Assembly (NCBI GenBank): GCA_008921705.1 | Contig: VFFE01007646.1 | Span: 1,588,396-1,652,395 of the forward strand | DNA length: 64,000 bases | Direction of reading: 5' to 3' | Source: Burhinus oedicnemus | Lineage: Eukaryota > Chordata > Aves > Charadriiformes > Burhinidae | Part shown: positions 15,101-27,400 of the stretch, piece by piece | Layout of the letters: each line of letters starts with the position of its first letter | Position numbering within the stretch: the stretch's first letter is position 1 | The notes under the pieces: generated by a model | Told to the model about the DNA's origin: nothing | What the model saw: only the letters and a program-made list of their open reading frames with translations | Databases searched by the model: none | Translations under genes and position numbers: made by a program

Positions 15101-18100
15101 ATGCCCTGGGCTGACAATGGGGAGGGTGGCTTACTTACTTCGTGCCTGTGTCAGGATTTCACTGTTAAATGCATTCACTGAAATAGGATTGCCATCCCGC
15201 TATCCTTTCTTTGGTGTTTTGTTGCTATGGATTTCACAGGTAATGCTTTATCTGCCCAGAGGCATTGCCGTAGCCGTGGGATGCTGGGGAGCAGTGAGCT
15301 CTGTGGAGCTTTGGGGGGGATGGTCTGGTCCTGCCAGACCACATGCCCCAGGGCAGGGCAGGCGATGCCGCAAAGCCATTTGACACGTTTCATTTCCCCC
15401 AGGCCACACAGAGCCACGGTGTTTTTCTGGTGCGGTAGGGTTTGTTGTAGCTGGGATCAAAGCCGGTGAATTCTTTCCCATAGCAAGATCTTGTGGGATG
15501 AGATGCCCCATCAGCATCTTCCCCCTCAAAGCTCAGGGACCCATCCAGGCGGCATGACCACAGCACTGGCATTTCTTCAACGCAGGAGTGCCCCTTAAGA
15601 CCCACCTACCAGGAGCCATGGGGAAAGCGAGAAGAGGACACTCCCCTTCAGCCAGGAGCGTCTTGTCCAGCAATTCCTACTTGCATGGAGAGCAAGGGGA
15701 TGCTCTGACACCTTACCAGTGTCCTCAGAGGCAACCTCTAATCAAAATGTTTGTGAGAAGCACAGTTCTCGCTTATTCACTGCTCTTACTAGAGGACGGG
15801 AGACATGAGTGAAATGATAGTTCTCCATCCCAGCATCTGCCTTGTCCATCCCCCAAATGCAGTGGTGTTATTATTAATTTTACTTCCAGAACTTGTTTTC
15901 TTATCTTCCACAAGGTTTTTAAGAACGTACAACTCCCAAGTTTTGGGGTCTCTATGACTTGGACCTTTCATGCCCAAACGAACCCATTAGCTTTACAAAG
16001 AATCTGCATGTTTATTAAATAGCGGTGACTCAGTCTGTTGCAGATGTTTGTGTATGTAAAGCACCATAAATATTATGGATTAGGATGTAGACCAGGCAAT
16101 GGGAACGTGTGTAGGTTAGTAGGTAACATGACTCTGGGACTTTTTCTCCTTTCTTTTAGTGTGTGTCATTTTTTCTTCACAAACCACAGGTTTCTCTTTG
16201 TGAGAAACAGAAACAAAGGAAACCTCTCTGCTTCTACAGGACGTCATCTTAGATACTTTATTACAAAGCTTTCATTGCACTTACAGTGCAGGAAATTTTT
16301 TGGTTAGTGTTTTTAGTCAACTAATGTATCTGTATCACCTTGAAAGGTATTTCCCCTTCCACTATGCACCCGTTGCATCTCCTCCGAGGAAGACTCAGGC
16401 TGACTTTCTTGAAACAAGATTTCATTTACAGTCATACTGAAACTACCACAAGCAGAAAGACAAGTGACTCACGACTTAGCAGATGGGATACAGCGTTAGA
16501 CTGTAGTCTGTCCTGAACTCATCGTATGATGGTCCTTTGCACAGGATGAGCCAGACCGTTTGTGCCAGTCTGTTGAACATTGTTTTGTAGGGGAACACTG
16601 GTTCGCTCAGAGCTTCTTCCCACCACAGCTTAACCCTAACCTGGAGAAAATAGAGCTGTAGTGGGCACGAAGAGGCAGGGGAAGGGAGAGCTGATGCTTT
16701 TTTTGATTCCCACGGGAATGCACCCCAGCTTCCAGGCACCCAAGCAAAGGGAGAAAAACTACTGCAGAAAATGTCTCCTTCTATTCTCTAGGTTAAATAG
16801 AATTACATGCCTGTGGAGGCAGAGGAAGGCCTTAAAGGAGGAGGATTCCTCTCCAAAATTGAATATTTATTGATTTTTCTTTCCCAGCCATAAACCATGA
16901 GTTTCAACCTCTCACTGCTGAAGAAGTTTGTGAGATCTGAGTAGAAAATAAGGGAAACCAGACAGCAAGGGAGACAAAATCCAAGAGAAGCGTTAAACCC
17001 GTGGGTGATGGGCAATGAGCTCAGCTGCTCCCGGAGCGCTGCATGGGGACACTGGAAGGGACAAGCAGGCAGCCTCATTAGGGAGAGATTTATTATGCAG
17101 AGCTGATGGGAGCTTCAGACCAACAGCCACAACTGAAACAGCAAAACCGTAACTCCAGCTGGGGGACAGGCTGGGTCTTTTTCTTCTCAGATTTCTGCGA
17201 GTGAGTTAATCGAGCACTAGTATCAAGCAATGCAGGCTACCAAGCAGAAGCTGTGAGCCCTTCTGCAAGGGTCTCGCAGTCCGAGGAGCTTGAGCTGCAT
17301 GGGGCTGGCCCTCTTCTCTTTAAAGAGTGGCATGAAAAGCTCCCAAAAATGTCCTCAGCTCTTTGAATGTGAGGATGCTTGCTGGGAGCTGGACCTGACT
17401 CCTCACTCCTTCCTCCTTCCCCATGCACAGGTCCCTCTTGCAGGGACCGTGCTCTGCAGCTCCAACACCTCCCGCTCTGTGCAGGCAGGGGAAACTCTCT
17501 TAACTTATATGGTCTTAATAGGCTTAGACATCAGCTGCTTACAAACCTGTCTACATAAGAATTTTAACTTCCTCTTTTAAGTAATTTATAGGAAATGCTA
17601 TAAAGTTCCGCCTATTTTTTTTTCCCCCAAAAAATATGCTTAAAAATTATTCTTTAAATAAAAAGACAAGCTTTGAAAACTTGTGTCCCAAGTGCTGGCA
17701 CTCCTGCAGGACCACCGTCCTGCAGCTCTGCTAGTTCTCTAGCCCCAAGGATGCCTTGGGGCTGAAGGCAGATGAACCGCCGTGAGTAAGTAGCAGGAGG
17801 AGCCCTGTGCACGCTGTGCCAGCCCTCAGCCAGCGGTGGGAGGGAGGCCACGCCAGACCCTTCTTTTGTGGGATTTGCTGTTTTCTCTTTCCAAGGGAGT
17901 TTGCGGGAGGAGAGCTATCCCAAGTGTTCAAACCTTTCACAGTCCTCCCCCATCACTGAGCACTCGGACTCTTCTTGCACTGTCAGACCTCCCCACAGCA
18001 GGCCTGGGGACGAGCACGTGTCCCTTGCCCAGAAGCACGGCTGCAAGGCCACCTTGGTGGGTGAGGAATCAGTACACATTCGCTGGTCCTTCTCCCCCTT

Positions 18101-20529
18101 GCCAGCCCCTTCGCCGCATTCTGTAAAATGAAGATTATCCTCATGGGGGAGTCGTGAGCATTAATTTAGCTGGTAAAGAATTTCAAGTTTGTTGGCTATT
18201 CTGTGTTTTGTTACTAAAACCAGTAAAAAAATTAAAAACCCACAGGACAAATTATATTTCAGGCCAATTTACCTCATTTAGCTTGTATGTGTTCTAATTA
18301 GTTATTTAGATCTCAGGTTCTGGTTATTTTGTACATACAAATGAAAACGTGGTCCTCAGGCAGAAGGTAAGCGATGAAGGTCCTTGCCTAAACCTCTCCC
18401 GTGCAGGCGCTCAGCTCCCATTCTGGCCTCGTTTACCAGCTAGCTGATTTTCCAGCACATAACAGGTTTGCTCGTGGCCTGTTCTATCTGCCATTGCCAC
18501 GGCGGAGCAAACGTTCGCATGTAATAGCGGCCCTTTTTAAACCTCACACCACTCATTCAGCAGAAGTAGAGACGTCAGATTGTGGAAGTAGCGATCGTTT
18601 TCTTAGAAACCCTACTGAAAGGGAAACAGAGCTATGCCTCTTCCCTTCAGAAGCGGCTCTGGAATTCCCAAAGTGAAAAATTCAGGAGCAAGAAGAAAAC
18701 ACTGATAGCTTGTGTTGCACAGAGCAACGTGCTGGCGTCCGACCAACGCTGCTGCAAATTCTTTCTTCCTTTTGGCACCGCACTATTCCACTTACGAAGG
18801 GCAGATGAGAATTGTTCTAGATTTATGTTGGCTCTTGTCTGATTGTAGTTGTGCTTTTCTGATAAAGCCTTCTCTCCAATGCCAACAAAGCTTTGGAGGA
18901 CATGTAAACATATCATCATTGTATCATTCCTCCATCAAGAAAGAACTAATTTCAAGAGGCCCCCAAATAAATGTAATATTTCTTCTGGATGCGTAGATCT
19001 TTTCCATAGTGTAAGTGAGGAGCCTAGGCTGAATGCCAAGAATCGGTTCCTATTTAAGTATATAGCTTACTTCATCTCAACCATGGGAGCGCAATCTTTC
19101 ACCCTTAAATTGATCCAAATTCTCTTGTAACTTTGGCAGCATGTGCAGCTCCAGACTAAATATTGTCGGACATTATTGGCTCTGAGCAGCTGAAATAAAC
19201 CCTTTCCGGGCACAGGCTCGCGGTAATAGCAACTGTGCCTTACAAACCGGGAGGAGGAAGGTACTGCAGCAGCACAAGGGTGCAGGTTGATGGTGCACAC
19301 CGTGCCGCCCGGGACTGGAGGGAGCAGGGAGCAGAGCTCCTGGCCGTACCATGGGGTGCTGGCACAGCGCACCCATCATGGTGCCGGCACAGGCACAGCT
19401 TCTGTTTCGGGTGAGCGATGGGGAAGGGAAGGAAGGCACACACCACTCCACGTCCTAGTCTGTGGGCGAAGGGCATGCTGCAAAGACAGAAAACCAGGGA
19501 TAGTGGGAAGAACTGTAACAAGGGAAGGACAAGGCAGCCTTGCAACTGGTAAATAGTAAAAAGAAAACTACCGAGAGCATACAACTAGGTAAAACCCCAC
19601 CATGCTCTGCCATGGGGCTGGGGTGGGCACTGGAGAGGAGCTGCCGTGGGGCACCACTGCCTGCCTTGCAGGTACCAGGCATCTTCTGTGCCTCCAGTCC
19701 AGAGCTGAGGAGCCCCGGCCCCTTGCCCTGGCAGCGGACTGCGTGGTACACAAGCTGCCTGAGTCCCTGTGAGCTGAAAGCTGCTGCTGCCGTCTTGTCT
19801 GGCCAAGGCCTGCCACAGCTGGGCTCCCAGTGGCTCCAGTGTGCTGCATCCCCTTCCCCCGGGGAAAGGAGACATGTAGCTCATTGCAGGCAAATGCCAG
19901 GAAAATAAGGAGAGGATATTTGACTCCTGGAGATAAAAGGCTCAGGCTGAAAGGTGTGCTGAAACCCCTGCTTTGCCTACGCCATGGAGCAGGGCAAGCC
20001 CTGTCTATGAGTAACAGCAAACCTGCTCGTGTCCATTTGCAGGCAAGCTGTGAGTGTCTCAAAAACTTGGTGCATTCTGCACTCAGCCTTGGAGGATAAG
20101 CCAAAATGTTTTGGAGTACAACATTTTGCGAATAAAGGCACATAGTGGTGAAAGTTTCAGAATGGAAACGAGCCATTGGGAGGAGACAGTGATGGGACTG
20201 GATGTGTCAAATGGGAGAAGAGGTGCAAAAGATGCTCCTTCAACCTCACCCACACAGGTAGCCGAGTCGGTAGCCGATGCCACTTTCCTTCTAGAGCGTG
20301 AAGGGAAAAAAAAAGGAGCCCAGAGAGGCGAGGTGCAAGTGGATGCCATTTGATGGTACGACAAAGCTGACGTTAACAGCAAGCACCCAGGGAAGAGCTG
20401 GTCCCATCCCCTCCCACCCTCTGAGTGCTGCCCTGCCTGCGCCCAGGGGAGGCTGGGTGGCAGGCCACCGGGCTGGCAGCACTCCCCATTTCCCAGTGTG
20501 GGATGAGGTGGTTTCCACTGCTGTTGCTC
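9124..20529 (+). other. Probable GAB3 intron 1 sequence, middle part
   Basis: No exon or mobile element was recognised. It holds simple tracts such as AAT repeats at 12521-12543 followed directly by 15 A at 12546-12560. Several open frames of 100-200 codons near 14.3-15.5 kb and 19.2-20.2 kb occur on both strands in GC-rich sequence; their translations are Pro/Ser/Gly/Arg-rich and match nothing I know. Confidence 0.5.
12521..12560. repeat. AAT microsatellite followed by poly(A)
   Basis: AAT units with one AAC interruption run from 12521 to 12543, followed by a run of 15 A at 12546-12560. No retroposed body was recognised upstream, so it is listed as a simple repeat. Confidence 0.85.
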
Positions 20530-20950
20530 CCTTTGGCGGCAGGCAAGGAGCAGCCCTGGCGTGGGGCAGCAGGCGAGCTCGCCGGGCAGTGCCAGCAAAC
20601 TCCCCACGGGCCAGGCTGCGCCATCGCCCTGCGCCGCTGCCACCCTGCCCTGGCACCCACACTGATTTCAAGGGAGGTCGAGTGCTTAAATGTCTGTGAA
20701 GATCCGAGCCTGCAAGCGCCGATTCACCCGCGCTGCTGCTGACTCCAGCTGTGCCTGTCGGAAGGCCGCCCTCCCTCGGCACCTCTCCCTCGGCTCCAGG
20801 CCCAGCGGCGGGTTGCCGGCACGGACAGGCATTTGCTCTGGTCCCCGCAGCTCACGGCGAGACACCACCATCCGTTTCAGAGCACATCAATGTTTGGGGC
20901 AATGAATGGCGGCCGCCAAGGGCTGTTAGCTTCTCCGAGCTTGCGGTATC
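20530..20950. promoter_or_regulatory. CpG island in presumed intron 1, candidate alternative promoter
   Basis: The segment is GC-rich with CpG close to the number expected from base composition: about 20 CpG by hand count in 20701-20950 and about 10 more in 20530-20700. This contrasts with the CpG-poor flanks. It includes a NotI-type GCGGCCGC at 20909-20916 and ATGGCGGC at 20906-20913, the core of the YY1 element often found just downstream of CpG-island start sites. No TATA box was seen. A role as an alternative GAB3 promoter or the start of a non-coding RNA is inference. Confidence 0.45.
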
Positions 20951-21719
20951 ACCACAGGGCAGTTCCTCTGTCCCTCTCCACCCCCCACCTTCCTGCGTAT
21001 TTCCTAGAGCTCGTGTGTTACCCCCACAAGAAAAAACTACTCCGTTTTCACCCGGATGGTGTCTGGCTGCCTGCACAGGCCCCGCTGTGAGCCTGGGGAA
21101 GGCAAAGAGGACAGCCATGAGGGAGATGGAGAGGGGAGAACCACCCTTCTGAAGGGCAGTGCAGATTTGGGCAGCTCTCTGGCCTTATTTCCCCTCAGCC
21201 CTGTTTTCATGGCTGCCCAGCTATGATAGCCAGCGTTCTCTCACACAGCCTTGGCACTGCTCTCCTCTCCCATCATAAGCCACACTGACGGGGCACCTCT
21301 CCATCTCCCATCTCACAGCGCCAGCCAGATGATAAGCCTGATCAAATTGCGTATCTGCAGGGAAACAGGTTATCAGGCAGCTTCTTGGCTAGTACAAAAC
21401 CGAAGCCAGCAGAGCCACAGCCGCTCGCACCATGCCGAAGCCAGCCTTCACCTCCGAAGGGAGGGACCGTGAGCTTTTCCGCAAAGCACTGCTGCAGTTT
21501 TCTCTTTCCTCTCACAGGCTGCCCGGGTTGTGCTGACACTACAGACAGACCTCATTAGACTCATGAAAATTAAAATGCTAAAGAAGGCCGTCCTGCCTAA
21601 GGGTGTTGTACTGGCCACCGGGCAGGTAGCCCTGAGCTGGCTCCGGCCTCAGGGTTGGGCTCTCACCTCCCCACAGCTGTGTGGGTGCCAGCAAGGCTGG
21701 GTGTCCCAGCTGCTCCACT

Positions 21720-21792
21720 GTCCTGTTCTGTCCTGTCTCGTCTCATCCCATCTCATCCCATCCCGTCCCATTCCGTCCTGTCCCCTCCCCTC
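21720..21792. repeat. Degenerate pentamer repeat, RTCCY-type
   Basis: About 14 five-base units of the forms GTCCT, GTCTC, ATCCC, ATCTC, GTCCC and CTCCC run in phase. It is the same pentamer family as the cleaner array at 57431-57553, but much more diverged. Confidence 0.8.
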
Positions 21793-24098
21793 AGCTTGCT
21801 CATGTGCCGGTGACTTCCACCCAGTTTCCATCAGAAGGAGCCAGGTGTATTTAAGCAGCAGGGCTGGCAGCCTTGGGAAGAGGAGTGAGAATTGGTCTTG
21901 CAGTTTTGGTGAGGAGATTTGATGGTTCCTTCCCCTCTCTGCCTTCACAGCCTTCTTCTCTGGGAGGCAAAGGAGCAGGTCTTCTTTGGCTTAGACCTCC
22001 TGAAGTATTTCTCTTCTGTTGCTTAGGGGTGAGGGGATGTCACCTTTCTGTCCTGGTGCATCTGCAGGGTGTGCGTTAAGCCTGGGTGGCACTTGGACTG
22101 CTGGTGGCAGAGACATGGGCTCTTTCTGGGACTATACATGTGAGATACCTGCTGGGCGGTATTCCACTGCTGAAGCCTGCTAGTCAGGAAAGTGCTCTCT
22201 CTGTTAAACATTTTTCCTTTGTTTCTATTTCCTTTGGGGGGGGGGTGTGCTCTTTTTTTTTCCTGGCTCCCACACCATTAGACTTGTCTGAGATCTCAGA
22301 CATCTGTTATCTCTAGCTACTTTCAGCAAAGACCAAATCACTCTCAAACCTCAACAGGTCATGAGGGGAAGGCTTCATTTTCTTTGTGTAACACACTTTG
22401 CACCTCACCTCTGCTTCCTGTTTACTCCTGATGTGACACCCCCCCTCTGAAAACCCCTTCTTCACCCAGGCCAGCATGTGCTGGCTCAGCCTTGCAAGAG
22501 TTCCCTCTCTGATATTGCGTTTTCTGGTCCCTGTATACTGTTTTTGAAGAATCTTTTGCTTTCAAAATGGATTAAGGTACCGCCAGGCTGAACTAACGTA
22601 GGTCTAGGTAAATTTTTGGATGAGTATCAACAGACTGTGAAAAGCTTGCCGCACTGCAAGAAAGTCTCTTTTGAGTGGAAAAAAGACAAGCTTTTTCTTG
22701 ACGTGTGATCGTTGCTATTTTTTGTTGTTTATCTTATCTATCACCATGCCCATGGGAACTCAGTGTCAGCAAAATCTGTAGTGCCTGCATTGATCCTAAA
22801 CTGTGCCAGTAAGGACCCTTACATCTTCGTGACAACACCCTGAACTCCGTTATTTTGCCTTAAGGCCGAATGGTTGACTGTCTTTAAACTGACAGCCAGA
22901 TCCACTCTCCGCAAAATGAGCGTGATTTTAAACACGAGCTATCACCCAGATTTGTGTCCTTGTGACAAGTCCTTTTGCAGAGAGCCCTCGAATAAGATTG
23001 GGGTAGGGAGGTTGTGGTGGTTGTTGTTCAGCCATTTCTTTAATGAACTCTTAACTCTTGCGAAGGCAGCCAGTGGCTGTACAGTTACTGGAGGCTCCTG
23101 GGCACTGGGTGAGCCCCTGCGCCTCTCCCGGGGTGCCGGCAGAGCTGGGGCAGCTGCTCCCTGGCAGCCACCCGAGCCTGGCTTTATCCAACACAGTTTT
23201 TACGGAGTTTGGTGAGGGGGAAGCTCCTCATGTCTTATTTCAGCCTTTCTTTGTGGAACGGAGCTCGGGGTGGATTTCTTCTGGCCCTCAGAGGCAGCGT
23301 ATTGGTGACAGCTGTAATCAACACAGAGGCGCTTATACTGTTGATGAACAAAAACAGCTGCTGGAAAAAAGGGAAAATATGTTATTTTGTTCCTAGAAAC
23401 TTGCATGTAGCTTTATAAAGTGATGACGCATCTTAGTGCTGCCAGGATTTCATTTAAGCCTGCATGGGATCCATACCTTCAGTCACAAGGGTCTAAAAGA
23501 CATCAGCACTTACCAGGTTTGGTTTGGGTTGAGGGTCGCTTGAAGCAGTGTCTGTAAATAGACCTCCTTCTGTAAGGTTTGGAAGTTTTCTGTTTAACTT
23601 TTTAGCACTACAGCTCCCTTAAGGTTTGTTCTGGGCTTTCAATGTAACTGGCAGCTCATTAGCGGCTTTTTATTAGCACTGAAAACCATGGGAGGGAAGC
23701 TGCACAGGTCATCTGGAGCCCTTGGCTTTGCTGTTGCCAGATATTAGCTGGTGTACTGCAACACAGGGTGCAGTCCTAGGTGTTTTCACAAAGAAAAATG
23801 TGTTATAATCTCTTCTATAGATGAGACGGTGAATTATCAGATCATTTCGATTACACCATGCTGGCAGGCTGAGGGCGAGAGGAGGGGGGAAGTCTTGCTC
23901 CTCTTGACCTGCAAAGGGACAACCCTCTGCCTTTTTTCCTATCACGAATACAAGCTGATAGCAAGCACTTCAAATCAAAGTCACAATTTGGCCAGCTTAT
24001 TAAAACAACAATAAAACCTAAAAGAAAATAAGCATCTGTGGGCTGATTGATATATTACGTGGCTGGCACTAAAAGGGCCCTGTTTGTGGCATTTGCAG
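21793..24098 (+). other. GAB3 intron 1, 3' part up to the exon 2 acceptor
   Basis: No exon or mobile element was recognised. A run of 10 G at 22236-22245 is followed by a T run. The last bases, TTTGTGGCATTTGCAG at 24083-24098, form the acceptor of exon 2, with a modest pyrimidine tract. Confidence 0.75.
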
Positions 24099-24402
24099 GC
24101 ATGGCGGAAGCGCTGGTTTGTGCTGCGCAGAGGCCGCATGAGCGGGAACCCAGATGTGCTGGAGTACTACAGGAACAACCACTCCAAAAAGCCCATTCGG
24201 ATCATCGACCTCAACGAGTGTGAAGTGCTGAAGCACTCGGGGCCCAACTTCATCAAGAAGGAATTTCAGAACAACTTTGTCTTTATTGTGAGAACCACCT
24301 ACCGCACCTTCTACCTGGTAGCCAAAACTGAGGAGGAGATGCAGATCTGGGTGCACAACATCAGCCAGATCTGTAACTTCGGACATCTAGAAGATGGCAC
24401 AG
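24099..24402 (+). CDS. GAB3: GAB3 exon 2: most of the PH domain
   Basis: The acceptor is the CAG at 24096-24098 and the donor GT is at 24403-24404. The exon is 304 nt, enters in phase 0 and ends one base into a Gly codon. It starts AWRKRWFVLRRGRMSG, the beta1-beta2 part of a PH domain, and runs through DVLEYYRNNHSKKPIRIIDL and EFQNNFVFIV to the C-terminal helix EEEMQIWVHNISQICNFG. The PH domain of this family binds 3-phosphoinositides; the basic cluster RKR...RRGR fits that role. The first PH strands must come from the preceding exon, since no start codon in this exon fits the family N-terminus. The frame stays open past the donor for about 80 bases, so a retained intron would add an unrelated tail before a stop. 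Confidence 0.97.
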
Positions 24403-27400
24403 GTAGGATCGTGATCATGATCGTCTTGGGGGTTGGGAGGATGACCAGTGTCTGGGGTCCTCCACAGCAGCATCCGAGGTGAGAGGAAGCATGGACCTTG
24501 CTGGCTGGTTGGGCTATCAGGGATCTCACTGCTGGTGGGTGGAAATAATAGCTGGCCCCTTGGTCTCACTTTGATGAAGCAGTTCCTGCTACAATAAACA
24601 GCAGGTCCTTAATAAGAAAAGGTACTGTTTATGTGAAAAGCTGACTGAGTGTTATCTTCTGGGGTCATTTATTTCATTACACGTCCCATATTTATTTAGT
24701 TTGGCTTAATGTAAGACACCTGTTCCAGGAAAGTGTCCTGCAAAACTCTCATTTTCTCAGGCTTTGCTGGATGTGGAATGTGCACAGTCTTGGGTGTAGA
24801 TGCACATACATAAATCAATGACGAAAATACTGAGCTGTCTTAGTCTATCAGTGAGAAGAAAAATAAAGAAAAGGCAGAGGATGGGAGAGTGTTACAAGTG
24901 TGTGTCTAGGCTTAAGAGATGGTCCTGCCAGTGAACCATAAAGTCAGCCTGTTTTGCTAGGACCTACACCTGTACGCACTCAGTAGGGTGAATTTCTTGG
25001 AAAACTTCCAAGAAGTGACCACTCCAAGATGGATGTAGCCAGTAATTAAAGTTGGGACCTGTATCATTATTAACTTACCTTTCAAATGAGACAATCGGGC
25101 TCAGATAACAGCAATCTGTCTTTCCCTTGACATTTCCAAGGGGCAGATACAGCAGCAATTTGAGACCTCCATAGGAAGTGAGTCACAACGACGACGTCCT
25201 TTGCTGTGATAAAAGGCAGTGCAAGAGCAGAGAAGGGTGGTGACAGGGGGACTCCATCCCAAGGGCAGTAATACGTTTGGGGGTATCATGGCATGGCCAG
25301 GCAGATTATCATGCTGTGGTCCCTGTGCTGGGACTGCTACTGGTGTCTGCAACTGCTGCATAGCCATACCATTACCTTGTAACTTGAAAGGAAACAAAAG
25401 GCTACGGTGAGATCTTTTATTTTAATCTATCCTGGTTCTTGGCCTTCCTTAATCTTCTCTTCAGTAGTTTATTCTGAGGGGAAATGGGAGTGGAAAGAGC
25501 ACTGCAGTGGTCCTGTTATAAATGTGACGCCTGCTCTTCTCCCATTCACTTTAGAGACCACCAGCAAAATGTGCCGACATATTTTTATGTGCCAGTACAA
25601 ACTGGCCATGAATGCAACTTGCAAGCTGGTAGTTTGGAGGGATTGGAGCCAATAGCCCTTTGGAGCTTGGATGTAATTAGGGATATTCAGTAACCCCCTT
25701 CCTGCTGCTCTGCCCTTGTTGACACTCAGATGTTGCGGTTGCGTTGCTACTTCTGGTGCAGTATTATTTAAATATATAATTTTACCAGTTACTCTGAACT
25801 GAAAGTAAGTCTTTCCATGCAAAACAGAAAAGAGAAAAATAATTTGTGCCTCTCAAATGCATACTCAGACTTCTGCTGGCACTGTGTCGGGGCTGTGCAT
25901 AGGGAGATGTGATCTGTGACAGAGGAGCCAAGGCAGCGGCTGGCCCCAGGATAGATGCATTTATCCTGGGAAGTGTCTGTTCTGTTGTGGTGGTAGAGCA
26001 CAGCGTTTCTTGTAAGACTTACACATGGGCGATACTCCGAGCATTACACAGTGGTATTTCTCTCCCAGCAAAGATTGCCAGTGTAGGCACTGACAGACAA
26101 GAAGTGACAACTCTTGGTGCGGCAGTTGGGAAAGCTCACATCCCAGCTTTCCGCTCCGTTCAAGGTGGATATTATCCGCTGAGAAGTTCAGCAGTGCAGA
26201 GCATTTGCCTTGGTTCGGTACAAAGCCCGGCACCTGAACTTGCAGCCCTCACCACAGACTACGTAAGCTAAGCTTCCAGACATGCGCTTATCCTATCTCT
26301 AACGGCGAACAGCTCATACGATCCTCTGCTTATCCTGCAGCTCACGCCGGTGAGGTCAGGTTTGGGCTGTATTCAGGTCAGGCTGCAGGTCACGTTCAGA
26401 TACTCAGATTTAAATCTGCATAGTTCCACAGGTTGCACATCGCATTTCAAACAGTTGTCAATTGCTGCAGCTTTTTGGAAGCACCTAAATCCCCCAAGAG
26501 CCTGTAGGTTTAAACAAATTACCCTTAAAATTAACATAAGAAGAGAAAAGCTCTATTAAATGTCATATGCTTTTTTAACTTGAATGCTACCGTGTTAAAA
26601 AAATAATAGTCCCTGAAATGAATCATCAAAAGAAAGACACATCAATTGCAGGAAACTTTAATAAGCTATTCTGTGTATTAAAATGAATCTCAAAGCCAAT
26701 ATTATATTGTGAAATCAATCACTCTTAATCCTTGCCTCTCTGAAAATTTGCTGTGACCTTGAGGCCAAACCCAGATCTGCTTTCTCTGCTTAAGGCGCAG
26801 AAAGTGCAGCCACAGGTTTACACGGTGACTCAGCTGTAAACACCATCCCGTTGTTCCCAGTTAGTCCCTTCCAGTAGCAAAAGCAGTGGGATGAACAGCC
26901 AGGTCCTAGTCATCAGCGGCCTCCGGTCTGACGTGTAAGCAGCCAGACACGGACCGAGGTTAGCAAAACGGCGGCTGGCCCCGTGAGGACAGCTTTTTAG
27001 TCAACAAGAGAGGGGATGGCTGAGAGACGGAGGCGCAGTGCAAGCTCCAGGCAGATGTCAGGAAGCACCTGGGAGGGCGGCTGTCGGGAAGGACTTGCCA
27101 GCAGCAACAATTGCGCTGTGGCACTCGACTGCCATAAGAAACTGCGCCGCTGGCTGTGCTGACAGTGATGGGGGAGCTGGCACCTTCAGGGGAGTCAGCC
27201 GGAAGAGAGAGGAAAGGGCCTCCCTCCCTATTTTTCTACCATTTCTATGCTAAATCTTGCTTCCACCTCTGGTGAAGGCTCCCAGTGGAGCAAGTCCACA
27301 ACCCCACAGGACCTGTAGCCACGCAGGGGATCGAGAGGAGGCTCAGGCCAAGCGGCTGGGCAGGGGAGGGGATGAAATGAGGTGGCGATGGGACATCGTA

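Noticed and set aside
19568..20176. Longest single open frame of the window (about 200 codons, minus strand)
   Set aside because: GC-rich sequence with overlapping long frames on both strands, composition driven by codon-free stretches, no known domain and no splice context.
24405..24426. GATCATGATC palindrome just after the exon 2 donor
   Set aside because: Short, low-complexity GATC-type sequence with no evidence of function; chance is sufficient.
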